This document shows, piece by piece, positions 57,386-64,000 of a DNA stretch of 64,000 nt (positions are counted from its first letter, which is position 1; the number at the start of each line of letters is the position of its first letter). The translations under genes and the position numbers were made by a program. The notes under the pieces were generated by a model. It was not told the origin of the DNA. It made no database searches and was given only the letters and a program-made list of their open reading frames with translations. This DNA is from Streptomyces durocortorensis. GTDB taxonomy: Bacteria; Actinomycetota; Actinomycetes; Streptomycetales; Streptomycetaceae. The stretch covers positions 6,448,001 to 6,512,000 of the forward strand of contig NZ_CP134500.1 of NCBI RefSeq assembly GCF_031760065.1. Direction: 5' to 3'.

Positions 57386-58435
57386 ATGATCCGCCCCCTT
57401 CCGAAGCCGCCGTCCTGGCTGCCCGTCGACGCGTACGTCCTGGCGCTGATCGGCACCGTCGTGTCCGCGGCGCTGCTGCCCGCCCGGGGCACCGCCGCGG
57501 ACGTGGCGGGCGGCGCCTCCACCGGCGCGGTCGCCCTGCTGTTCTTCCTGTACGGGGCGCGGCTCTCGACGGCTGAGGCGCTCGCCGGGCTGAAGCACTG
57601 GCGGCTCCACCTCACGGTCCTGGCCTGCACGTTCGTCGCTTTCCCGCTGCTGGGGCTGGCGAGCAAGGGGCTGGTGCCGTATGTGCTGACGCCGGAGCTC
57701 CAGGCGGGCTTCCTCTTCCTGTGCCTGGTGCCCTCCACGATCCAGTCCTCGATCGCCTTCACCTCGATCGCCCGTGGCAACGTGCCCGCCGCGATCTGTG
57801 CTGGGTCCTTCTCCAGCCTCGCCGGGATTCTCGTGACCCCGCTGCTGGCCGCCCTGCTGCTCGGCTCGGCCGCCGGCGGGTTCTCGGCGGACTCCCTGCT
57901 GAAGATCGTGCTCCAGCTGCTCGTCCCGTTCCTCGCCGGACAGCTGCTGCGCCGCTGGATCGGCGGGTACCTCGTCCGGCACAAGAAGGTTCTCGGCCTG
58001 GTGGACCGCGGCTCGATCCTGCTCGTCGTCTACACCGCGTTCAGCGAGGGGATGGTGGCTGGCGTCTGGTACCAGGTCACCCCGGCCCGCCTCGCCGCCC
58101 TGCTCGGCGCCGAGGCGGTGCTGCTCGCGCTGATGCTCGCGCTGACCTGGTCCGGGGCGCGGTGGCTCGGGTTCGGCCGGGAGGACCGGATCGCGATTCA
58201 GTTCGCCGGGTCGAAGAAGAGCCTGGCGGCCGGGCTGCCGATGGCGAGCGTGCTGTTCGGGGCGCACGCGAGCCTGGCAGTGCTGCCGCTGATGCTCTTC
58301 CACCAGATGCAGCTGATGGTCTGCGCGGTGATCGCCAAACGCCGCTCCCGCGACCTTGAGGCGCAGGACCCGGCGGCCGCCGAGGACTCCGTCGCCGGGC
58401 CGTTGTCGGACCCCGCGGTTACGGTGACCCGGTAG
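57386..58435 (+). CDS. Bile acid:sodium symporter-family (BASS) membrane transporter
   Basis: 349 residues from the ATG at 57386 (GGAG 11 nt upstream); an ATG at 57353 would add 11 residues and abuts the repeat array. Ten hydrophobic helices in the SBF/YfeH-like arrangement: DAYVLALIGTVVSAALLPA, LFFLYGARLSTAEALAGLKHWR (core motif with GARLS), VPSTIQSSIAFTSIARGN (the crossover helix with the TIQSS sequence), FAGSKKSLAAGLPMA. The YfeH-like branch has no known substrate in actinobacteria. The LysR gene opposite is a likely regulator. Confidence 0.87.
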   Translation: MIRPLPKPPSWLPVDAYVLALIGTVVSAALLPARGTAADVAGGASTGAVALLFFLYGARLSTAEALAGLKHWRLHLTVLACTFVAFPLLGLASKGLVPYVLTPELQAGFLFLCLVPSTIQSSIAFTSIARGNVPAAICAGSFSSLAGILVTPLLAALLLGSAAGGFSADSLLKIVLQLLVPFLAGQLLRRWIGGYLVRHKKVLGLVDRGSILLVVYTAFSEGMVAGVWYQVTPARLAALLGAEAVLLALMLALTWSGARWLGFGREDRIAIQFAGSKKSLAAGLPMASVLFGAHASLAVLPLMLFHQMQLMVCAVIAKRRSRDLEAQDPAAAEDSVAGPLSDPAVTVTR

Positions 58436-58465
58436 CGCCGATCACCGCCGATACGGAGGACCGCC

Positions 58466-58675
58466 ATGCCCGGCCGGCCTGATGCCGACGACTTCCCGCA
58501 CGCCGCGGGCAACCCGGCCCGCGGCGCCCTGCGCGCGGCGGGCTGCACCCGGCTCACCCAGCTCACCGCCCTGACGGCCGCCGAGGTGCTGGCGCTGCAC
58601 GGGGTCGGCCCGAAGGCGATCCGGGTGCTGCGCGAGGCGCTGGCCGCCGAGGGGCTGTCGTTCGCGGGGGAGTGA
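58466..58675 (+). CDS. Small helix-hairpin-helix DNA-binding protein (RpoA C-terminal-like)
   Basis: 69 residues, ATG 58466, with GAGGA upstream. The sequence NPARGALRAAGCTRLTQLTALTAAEVLALHGVGPKAIRVLREALAAEGLSF contains an HhH motif (ALHGVGPKAIRVLREAL) resembling the alpha-CTD of RNA polymerase. It follows the transporter by 30 bp and may be cotranscribed. Possible DNA-binding or nucleoid accessory role. Confidence 0.75.
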   Translation: MPGRPDADDFPHAAGNPARGALRAAGCTRLTQLTALTAAEVLALHGVGPKAIRVLREALAAEGLSFAGE

Positions 58676-58771
58676 ACCCACGGGTTCCGGCATGCCGTGG
58701 GGGCCGCAGAGCGGTCACCCTTGCCGCGCGAGCCCTCACTCACCCCTGTCGGGCCCGAGCCGTCACCCCTG

Positions 58772-59611
58772 TCAGGTCCCCGCCTCCAGCGCGATCCGGT
58801 GCTCACCCGCGTACACGTTCATCGACGGCCCCCGCAGGAAGCCGACCAGCGTCAGGCCGCTCTCCGCCGCCAGGTCCACCGCCAGGGACGACGGCGCCGA
58901 GACCGCCGCCAGCACCGGGATGCCCGCCATCACGGCCTTCTGCGCCAGCTCGAACGAGGCCCGCCCGGACACCAGCAGCACCGCGCGCGACAGCGGCAGC
59001 CGGGAGTCCGTCAGCGCCCGGCCCACCAGCTTGTCGACCGCGTTGTGCCGACCGACGTCCTCCCGTACGTCCAGCAGCTCACCCTCCTCGGAGAAGAGGG
59101 CGGCCGCGTGCAGCCCGCCGGTCCGGTCGAACACCTTCTGCGCGGCCCGCAGCCGGTCCGGGAGAGCCGACAGCAGCTCGGGAGAGAGGCGGACCGGGGG
59201 CGCGTCGGCGACCGGGTGGCGGGTCGTGGTGCGTACCGCGTCGAGGCTCGCCTTGCCGCACAGGCCGCACGAGGACGTGGTGTATACGTTCCGTTCCAGC
59301 GTGATGTCGGGCACCACGACGCCCGGCGCGAGCCTCACGTCCACCACGTTGTACGTGTTCACGCCGTCCGCCGTGGCCCCGGCGCAGTAGACGACCGACT
59401 GCACCTCGTCCTCCTCGGCGACCACCCCCTCGCTGACCAGGAACCCCACGGCCAGCGCGAAGTCGTCGCCGGGCGTCCGCATGGTGATGGCCAGGGGTCT
59501 GCCGTTCAGCCGGATCTCCAGGGGCTCTTCCGCCACGAGGGTGTCGGCGCGGGCGGAGACGGCGCCGTCCCGGATACGGAGGGTGCGGCGGCGTTCGGTG
59601 ACCCGTCCCAT
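58772..59611 (-). CDS. fdhD: Formate dehydrogenase accessory sulfurtransferase FdhD
   Basis: 279 residues from the ATG at 59611. The sulfur-carrying cysteines are in SSCGLCGK (Cys115 and Cys118); [45 protein letters not shown] and [16 protein letters not shown] are diagnostic. It passes sulfur from IscS to the molybdenum cofactor of formate dehydrogenases. No formate dehydrogenase gene is in this window. A frame continues upstream to 59728 but without a conserved sequence. Confidence 0.93.
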   Translation of the reverse strand: MGRVTERRRTLRIRDGAVSARADTLVAEEPLEIRLNGRPLAITMRTPGDDFALAVGFLVSEGVVAEEDEVQSVVYCAGATADGVNTYNVVDVRLAPGVVVPDITLERNVYTTSSCGLCGKASLDAVRTTTRHPVADAPPVRLSPELLSALPDRLRAAQKVFDRTGGLHAAALFSEEGELLDVREDVGRHNAVDKLVGRALTDSRLPLSRAVLLVSGRASFELAQKAVMAGIPVLAAVSAPSSLAVDLAAESGLTLVGFLRGPSMNVYAGEHRIALEAGT

Positions 59612-59854
59612 AGAGTTGAATCCGATTCTGTCCGTGCGCGGAGGCCCCGTGCCGAGTGCGGGAGCCGGAACCTGACCCCGCCATTGTCCGACACACCGAC
59701 CGGCCTGTCGCAGTCGCCCGCACAGCACGCTGACCAGGCAGTTGTCAACGCTCCAACGTCCGGCCCGGATTCCTGTGGGATCACGTGCCCCCGTACCGGG
59801 CGGTAGCGACCAAGACTGGATGGTTCCTGCCCTACATCCCGAGGGGAACCCCGT

Positions 59855-60814
59855 ATGACCGGCTCACGTGTCGTGGCGCTCGGCCACTATCAGCCAGCCA
59901 AGGTGCTCACCAACGACGACCTGGCGGCGATGGTCGACACGAGTGACGAGTGGATCACGAGCCGGGTCGGCATCAAGACCCGGCACGTGGGAGGCCCCGA
60001 CGAGCCGGTGGACGAACTGGCGGCGCACGCGGGAGCCAAGGCGCTGGCCGCCGCCGGTCTCCAGCCCTCGGACATCGATCTGGTCCTCGTCGCCACATCC
60101 ACCGCCATCGACCGGTCCCCGAGCATGTCGGCGCGGGTTGCCGCACGGCTCGGCATGGGCTCGCCCGCCGTGATGGACATCAACGTGGTGTGCTCCGGGT
60201 TCACCCACGCCCTGGCCACCGCCGACCACACGATCCGGGCCGGTGCGGCGACCCGGGCGCTGGTCATCGGTGCCGACAAGATGGGCGACATCGCGGACTG
60301 GACCGACCGCTCCACGTGCGTCCTGCTCGGCGACGGAGCGGGCGCCGCGGTCGTCACCGCCGACCCGGGAGCCCCCGACACCCCGGACGGCCCCGGGATC
60401 GGGCCGGTGCTGTGGGGATCGGTGCCGGAGATGGGCAACGCCGTACGGATCGAGGGGACGCCGCCGCGCTTCGCGCAGGAGGGCCAGTCCGTCTACCGCT
60501 GGGCCACCACCCAGCTGCCCCCGATCGCCCGGCAGGTCTGCGAGAAGGCGGGCATCGCACCGGAGGATCTGGCAGCCGTCGTCCTGCACCAGGCCAATCT
60601 GCGGATCATCGAGCCGGTCGCCCGGAGGATCGGCGCGGTCAACGCGGTCATCGCCCGGGACGTCGTGGACTCCGGCAACACCTCCGCCGCGTCCATCCCG
60701 ATGGCGCTCTCCAAGCTGGTCGAGCGCGGCGAGGTCGCCTCCGGCGCGCCCGTCCTGCTCTTCGGCTTCGGCGGAAACCTCTCGTACGCGGGACAGGTCA
60801 TCCGCTGCCCCTGA
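59855..60814 (+). CDS. Beta-ketoacyl-ACP synthase III (FabH-like)
   Basis: 319 residues, ATG 59855 with GAGGGGA upstream. Catalytic triad Cys113 ([12 protein letters not shown]), His245 (VLHQANLRI) and Asn275 ([11 protein letters not shown]). Begins [21 protein letters not shown]... [16 protein letters not shown]. It condenses acyl-CoA with malonyl-ACP. No acyl carrier protein or other fab gene is nearby, so it is an extra, stand-alone KASIII, perhaps for a special starter unit. Confidence 0.9.
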   Translation: MTGSRVVALGHYQPAKVLTNDDLAAMVDTSDEWITSRVGIKTRHVGGPDEPVDELAAHAGAKALAAAGLQPSDIDLVLVATSTAIDRSPSMSARVAARLGMGSPAVMDINVVCSGFTHALATADHTIRAGAATRALVIGADKMGDIADWTDRSTCVLLGDGAGAAVVTADPGAPDTPDGPGIGPVLWGSVPEMGNAVRIEGTPPRFAQEGQSVYRWATTQLPPIARQVCEKAGIAPEDLAAVVLHQANLRIIEPVARRIGAVNAVIARDVVDSGNTSAASIPMALSKLVERGEVASGAPVLLFGFGGNLSYAGQVIRCP

Positions 60815-60912
60815 GCGCTGCCCGCGTCACTCCCCGCGTCACTCCTCACGTCACCCCGGAGCACCTTTGTCCTGGGTGTGGAGAAAGTCGGGGCTGATTC
60901 CTGCGCAACTTC

Positions 60913-60941
60913 TTCCCACCCCGGGAAAGCGCTGCTACGTT
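60913..60941 (+). promoter_or_regulatory. Candidate promoter of the ROK gene
   Basis: TTCCCA (60913-60918), 17-nt spacer, TACGTT (60936-60941). An inverted repeat TTCCC-N5-GGGAA? read as TTCCCACCCCGGGAA at 60913-60927 covers the -35 and may be an operator. Confidence 0.45.
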
Positions 60942-60987
60942 CCCCTCGAAAGCCCGACGGACTGGCCGATGTGGCGGGGAGGGACGC

Positions 60988-62178
60988 GTGAGACGTATGA
61001 CGGCACGGCCCGCGAACGCGCATCAGGCGCGGCTGCTCCGGCTGCTGCGCGACGGGGGCCCCAACTCCCGTGCCCAGCTGGGTGATCAGGTCGACCTCTC
61101 GCGCTCGAAACTCGCCGTCGAGGTGGACCGGCTGCTGGAGACCGGCCTGGTGGTGGCCGACGGACTCGCCGCATCACGTGGCGGACGCCGCTCGCACAAC
61201 GTCCGGCTCGCTCCCGAACTGCGTTTCCTCGGGGTCGACATCGGCGCGACCTCGGTCGATGTGGCCGTCACCAACGCGGAGCTGGAGGTGCTGGGACACC
61301 TCAACCATCCGATGGACGTGCGCGAGGGGCCTGTCGCCGTCTTCGAGCAGGTGCTGTCGATGACCGCCAAACTGCGGGCCTCCGGGCTCGCCGACGGCTT
61401 CGACGGCGCGGGCATCGGAGTCCCCGGCCCCGTGCGCTTCCCCGAAGGTGTGCCGGTCGCGCCGCCGATCATGCCCGGCTGGGACGGCTTCCCGGTCCGC
61501 GAGGCGCTCAGCCAGGAGCTGGGCTGCCCCGTCATGGTCGACAACGACGTGAACCTCATGGCGATGGGGGAGCAGCACGCGGGCGTCGCCCGCTCCGTGG
61601 CCGACTTCCTCTGCGTCAAGATCGGCACGGGTATCGGCTGCGGCATCGTCGTCGGCGGCGAGGTGTACCGCGGTACGACGGGCAGCGCGGGCGACATCGG
61701 GCACATCCAGGTGACACCGGACGGCCGGGCCTGCGCCTGCGGCAACCGGGGCTGCCTGGAAGCCCACTTCAGCGGTGCGGCCCTCGCCCGGGACGCGGAG
61801 GACGCGGCCCGGGAGGGACGGTCGCCCGAGCTCGCCGTCCGGCTGGCGGCGGCGGGCCGCCTCACCGCCGCCGATGTGGCCGCCGCCGCGGCGGCCGGGG
61901 ACGCGGCCTCCCTCGACCTGATCCGCGAAGGCGGCAACCGGGTCGGCCAGGTCATCGCCGGTCTCGTCAGCTTCTTCAATCCCGGTCTGGTGGTGATCGG
62001 CGGCGGGGTCACCGGCCTCGGTCACAACCTCCTCGCCAGTGTCCGCACCCAGGTCTACAAGCAGTCCCTGCCCCTGGCCACCGGCAATCTCCCCATCGTG
62101 CTGGGCGAGTTGGGGCCCGCCGCCGGAGTGACCGGCGCGGCCCGGCTCATCAGCGACCACCTCTTCTCACCGGCCTGA
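60988..62178 (+). CDS. ROK-family transcriptional regulator
   Basis: 396 residues from a GTG at 60988 with GGGGAGGG upstream (an ATG is three codons later). N-terminal winged HTH (12-60: ARLLRLLRDGGPNSRAQLGDQVDLSRSKLAVEVDRLLETGLV), then an ROK sugar-kinase-like domain with phosphate loop GVDIGATSVDVAV, VDNDVNLMAMGEQ, and the zinc motif CACGNRGCLEAH (C-x-C-G-x-x-G-C-x-E). It is a sugar-responsive repressor, likely of the ABC importer starting at 62412. Confidence 0.9.
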   Translation: MRRMTARPANAHQARLLRLLRDGGPNSRAQLGDQVDLSRSKLAVEVDRLLETGLVVADGLAASRGGRRSHNVRLAPELRFLGVDIGATSVDVAVTNAELEVLGHLNHPMDVREGPVAVFEQVLSMTAKLRASGLADGFDGAGIGVPGPVRFPEGVPVAPPIMPGWDGFPVREALSQELGCPVMVDNDVNLMAMGEQHAGVARSVADFLCVKIGTGIGCGIVVGGEVYRGTTGSAGDIGHIQVTPDGRACACGNRGCLEAHFSGAALARDAEDAAREGRSPELAVRLAAAGRLTAADVAAAAAAGDAASLDLIREGGNRVGQVIAGLVSFFNPGLVVIGGGVTGLGHNLLASVRTQVYKQSLPLATGNLPIVLGELGPAAGVTGAARLISDHLFSPA

Positions 62179-62222
62179 CCCAGGGGCCGTACGCACCACC
62201 GTTCCGTCACTCGCCAGGTCTT

Positions 62223-62280
62223 CATCAGGTACTCGTCAGGCATTCGTCCCTACGCATCAGGTACTCAGCTCCTCAGGTAC
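62223..62280. repeat. Direct repeats upstream of the sugar ABC operon
   Basis: CATCAGGTACTC occurs at 62223-62234 and 62255-62266, and TCAGGTAC again at 62273-62280. Spacing of 32 and about 15 bp. They may be binding sites for the ROK regulator. Confidence 0.4.
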
Positions 62281-62411
62281 CAGTCGGCAGCCGTTCGCGG
62301 TGCCGCCGGCTCCACGGCACCTCCAGCCCTGCGCCCTGTCCGCTCACCGGCCCTCCCCGCTCCCTCGGCACGTCCGAGCAGGGGAGACCCCATTCGCCGA
62401 GGGGATTCGTC

Positions 62412-63935
62412 ATGGCACCAGAACCACCCCTGCTCACCATGTCCGGCATCACCAAGTCCTTCCCCGGCGTACGCGCCCTGGACGGCGTCGACCTGGAGGT
62501 CCAGGCCGGCGAGGTCCACTGCCTCCTCGGCCAGAACGGTGCGGGCAAGTCCACCCTCATCAAGGTGCTCGCCGGAGCCCACCAGCCCGACGGCGGAGAG
62601 ATCACCTGGCGCGGCGGCCCCGTCCAGCTCAAGTCGCCGATCGCCGCCATGCGCCTGGGTATCGCCACCATCTACCAGGAACTCGACCTCGTCGAAGGGC
62701 TGTCGGTGGCCGAGAACGTCTTCCTCGGCCACGAACCGACCAGTGCGGGCTTCATCGTCCGTACGGGGGAGGGGCGTTCGGCGGCGAGGGCGCTGCTCGC
62801 CCGCCTCGGCCACCCGGAGATCGACCCCGCCCGGCCGGTCGGGGACCTCTCGGCCGCCCAGCAGCAGATCGTCTCCATGGCGCGGGCGCTCTCCCACGAC
62901 GTACGGCTCATCGTCATGGACGAGCCCTCAGCCGCCCTCGACCCCGACGAGGTCGACAACCTGTTCCGGATCGTCGACGACCTCACCGCCGACGGGGTTG
63001 CCGTCGTCTATATCTCGCACCGGCTGGAGGAGATCCGCCGCATCGGCGACCGGGTCACCGTCCTCAAGGACGGCCGGGCCGTCGCCGTCGGGCTGCCCGC
63101 CGCGGACACACCCACACGCGACATCGTTGCCATGATGACCGGCCGGGACGTCGCGTACGTCTTCCCGCCGCGCCCCGAGGAGCCCGCCGGCACCCCAGCG
63201 GAGCCCGTGCTGCGGGTCCAAGGCCTGTCCCGTGAAGGGGAGTTCGCCCCTGTCGACCTGGAGCTGCGGCCGGGTGAGATCGTCGGCCTCGCCGGACTCG
63301 TCGGCTCGGGGCGCTCCGAGATCCTGGAGACGATCTACGGCGCCCGCCGGGCGACCACCGGGACCGTCACCGTCGCGGGCAAGGAGCTCCGCCCCGGCAG
63401 CGTCCGCGCCGCCGTAGCCGCGGGCATCGGGCTCGCCCCCGAGGAACGCAAGGCGCAGGCCCTGCTGCTCACCGAATCGGTCACCCGCAACGTCTCCGTC
63501 TCCTCCCTCTCCCGCTTCGCCCGGCTCGGCTGGATCGACCGGGGCGGTGAACGGAAGGCGGCCCGGCAGGCCACCCGGGAACTCTCGCTCCGGCCCGACA
63601 ACCCGGACGCCGCCGTCCGGACCCTCTCCGGCGGCAACCAGCAGAAGGCCGTCCTGGCCCGCTGGCTGCTCCGGGGCTGCCGGGTCCTCCTGCTCGACGA
63701 ACCGACCCGTGGCGTCGACGTCGGCGCCCGCGCCGAGCTCTACGCCGTGATCCGCCGGCTGGCCGACGAAGGCCTCGCCGTCCTGCTCGTCTCCAGCGAA
63801 GTGCCCGAAGTGCTGGGCCTCGCCGACCGGGTGCTGGTGCTCCGGGAGGGCCAGGTGGTCCACACCGCCCCCGCCCGGGAGCTCGACGAGCACCGCGTAC
63901 TCGACCTCGTGATGGAAGGGAGCCCGACGCCATGA
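62412..63935 (+). CDS. Sugar ABC transporter ATP-binding protein (RbsA-type, two NBDs)
   Basis: 507 residues with two ATPase domains. NBD1: Walker A GQNGAGKST (40-48), signature LSAAQQQIVSMARAL, Walker B VMDEPSAAL. NBD2: degenerate Walker A GLVGSGRSE (as in RbsA), signature LSGGNQQKAVLARWL, Walker B LLLDEPTRGVDVGARAE. It is the ATPase of a carbohydrate uptake (CUT2) importer. Its stop overlaps the start of the permease gene as ATGA. Sugar not inferable; candidates are ribose, xylose, galactose-type pentoses or hexoses. Confidence 0.93.
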   Translation: MAPEPPLLTMSGITKSFPGVRALDGVDLEVQAGEVHCLLGQNGAGKSTLIKVLAGAHQPDGGEITWRGGPVQLKSPIAAMRLGIATIYQELDLVEGLSVAENVFLGHEPTSAGFIVRTGEGRSAARALLARLGHPEIDPARPVGDLSAAQQQIVSMARALSHDVRLIVMDEPSAALDPDEVDNLFRIVDDLTADGVAVVYISHRLEEIRRIGDRVTVLKDGRAVAVGLPAADTPTRDIVAMMTGRDVAYVFPPRPEEPAGTPAEPVLRVQGLSREGEFAPVDLELRPGEIVGLAGLVGSGRSEILETIYGARRATTGTVTVAGKELRPGSVRAAVAAGIGLAPEERKAQALLLTESVTRNVSVSSLSRFARLGWIDRGGERKAARQATRELSLRPDNPDAAVRTLSGGNQQKAVLARWLLRGCRVLLLDEPTRGVDVGARAELYAVIRRLADEGLAVLLVSSEVPEVLGLADRVLVLREGQVVHTAPARELDEHRVLDLVMEGSPTP

Positions 63936-64000
63936 CACAGCCCGCCCCGTCGGCGCAGCACAACGGGCCGGACAAGGGGGACCCCACCGGTCCCGCCGGC
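63932..64000 (+). CDS. Start of ABC transporter permease (truncated by window end)
   Basis: ATG 63932 overlapping the preceding TGA. Only 23 residues are present (MTQPAPSAQHNGPDKGDPTG), a hydrophilic lead. Position after a RbsA-type ATPase implies a CUT2 permease; no membrane segment is reached. Confidence 0.6.
   Translation, partial: MTQPAPSAQHNGPDKGDPTGPAG

Noticed and set aside
59739..59770. TTGTCA at 59742-59747 as -35 of the FabH-like gene
   Set aside because: No TANNNT box at 16-19 nt spacing follows.

Overview
The window is very G+C rich, with strong third-position G/C bias, dense genes, GTG/TTG starts and many 4-bp ATGA/GTGA start-stop overlaps. Together with the gene families seen (ccr/meaA ethylmalonyl-CoA cluster, fused SecDF paralogue, a short MreB-like protein, PAP2-diacylglycerol kinase fusion, Rv2578c-type radical SAM protein), this points to a Streptomyces (or close relative) chromosome. 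I see no tRNA, rRNA, CRISPR array, insertion sequence, integrase or phage module.

Layout. 1-6.3 kb: tail of a glycerate kinase, a PucR/CdaR-type regulator, and a divergent five-gene branched-chain-amino-acid-type ABC transporter (livF-G-H-M-K). 6.3-9.4 kb: a lipoprotein gene followed by a Ser/Thr kinase whose extracellular half is itself a LivK-like ligand-binding domain. 9.6-11.1 kb: psd-pssA for phosphatidylethanolamine. 11.3-21.3 kb: an ethylmalonyl-CoA pathway block: the operon ccr-meaA-mcl-maoC-acd, with a GNAT protein, a TetR regulator and a tandem-duplicated 3-hydroxyacyl-CoA dehydrogenase upstream. 21.7-25.7 kb: HEAT-repeat protein, secreted tripeptidyl aminopeptidase-like hydrolase, a radical SAM gene behind a LexA-type SOS box, and an SRPBCC protein. 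25.9-31.6 kb: remnant of a CnaB-like surface protein followed by a coupled peptidase operon (M55 D-aminopeptidase, M20, S9, S66 LD-carboxypeptidase) suited to breaking down D-amino-acid-containing peptides. 31.7-44.4 kb: secreted S15 hydrolase with a TTACC-N4-GGTAA operator, small membrane protein, VOC protein, methyltransferase, PAP2/lipid kinase, a PLP-fold aminotransferase homologue lacking the PLP lysine, DedA protein, MBL hydrolase, a membrane-anchored phosphodiesterase, a secreted I36 protease-inhibitor-like protein and a winged-helix regulator. 44.5-48.8 kb: MreB-like protein, exported low-complexity protein and fused SecDF in one apparent operon. 48.9-60.8 kb: XRE and LysR regulators, pterin dehydratase, His-rich methyltransferase, ricin-lectin protein, aldo/keto reductase, acyl-CoA ligase, a 24/25-bp minisatellite, bile-acid-symporter-type carrier, HhH protein, FdhD and a FabH-like enzyme. 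61-64 kb: ROK regulator and the start of a sugar ABC importer.

How parts work together. The best integrated unit is the ethylmalonyl-CoA cluster, which turns crotonyl-CoA plus CO2 into ethylmalonyl-CoA and on towards methylsuccinyl-CoA, mesaconyl-CoA and glyoxylate plus propionyl-CoA; ethylmalonyl-CoA is also a polyketide extender. The peptidase block and the liv transporter suggest peptide and amino-acid scavenging. Several regulator genes (both LysR genes, possibly TetR and VOC) have a TANNNT -10 box only 6-7 nt upstream of the start codon, as in leaderless transcripts, and both LysR promoters carry a palindrome over the -10.
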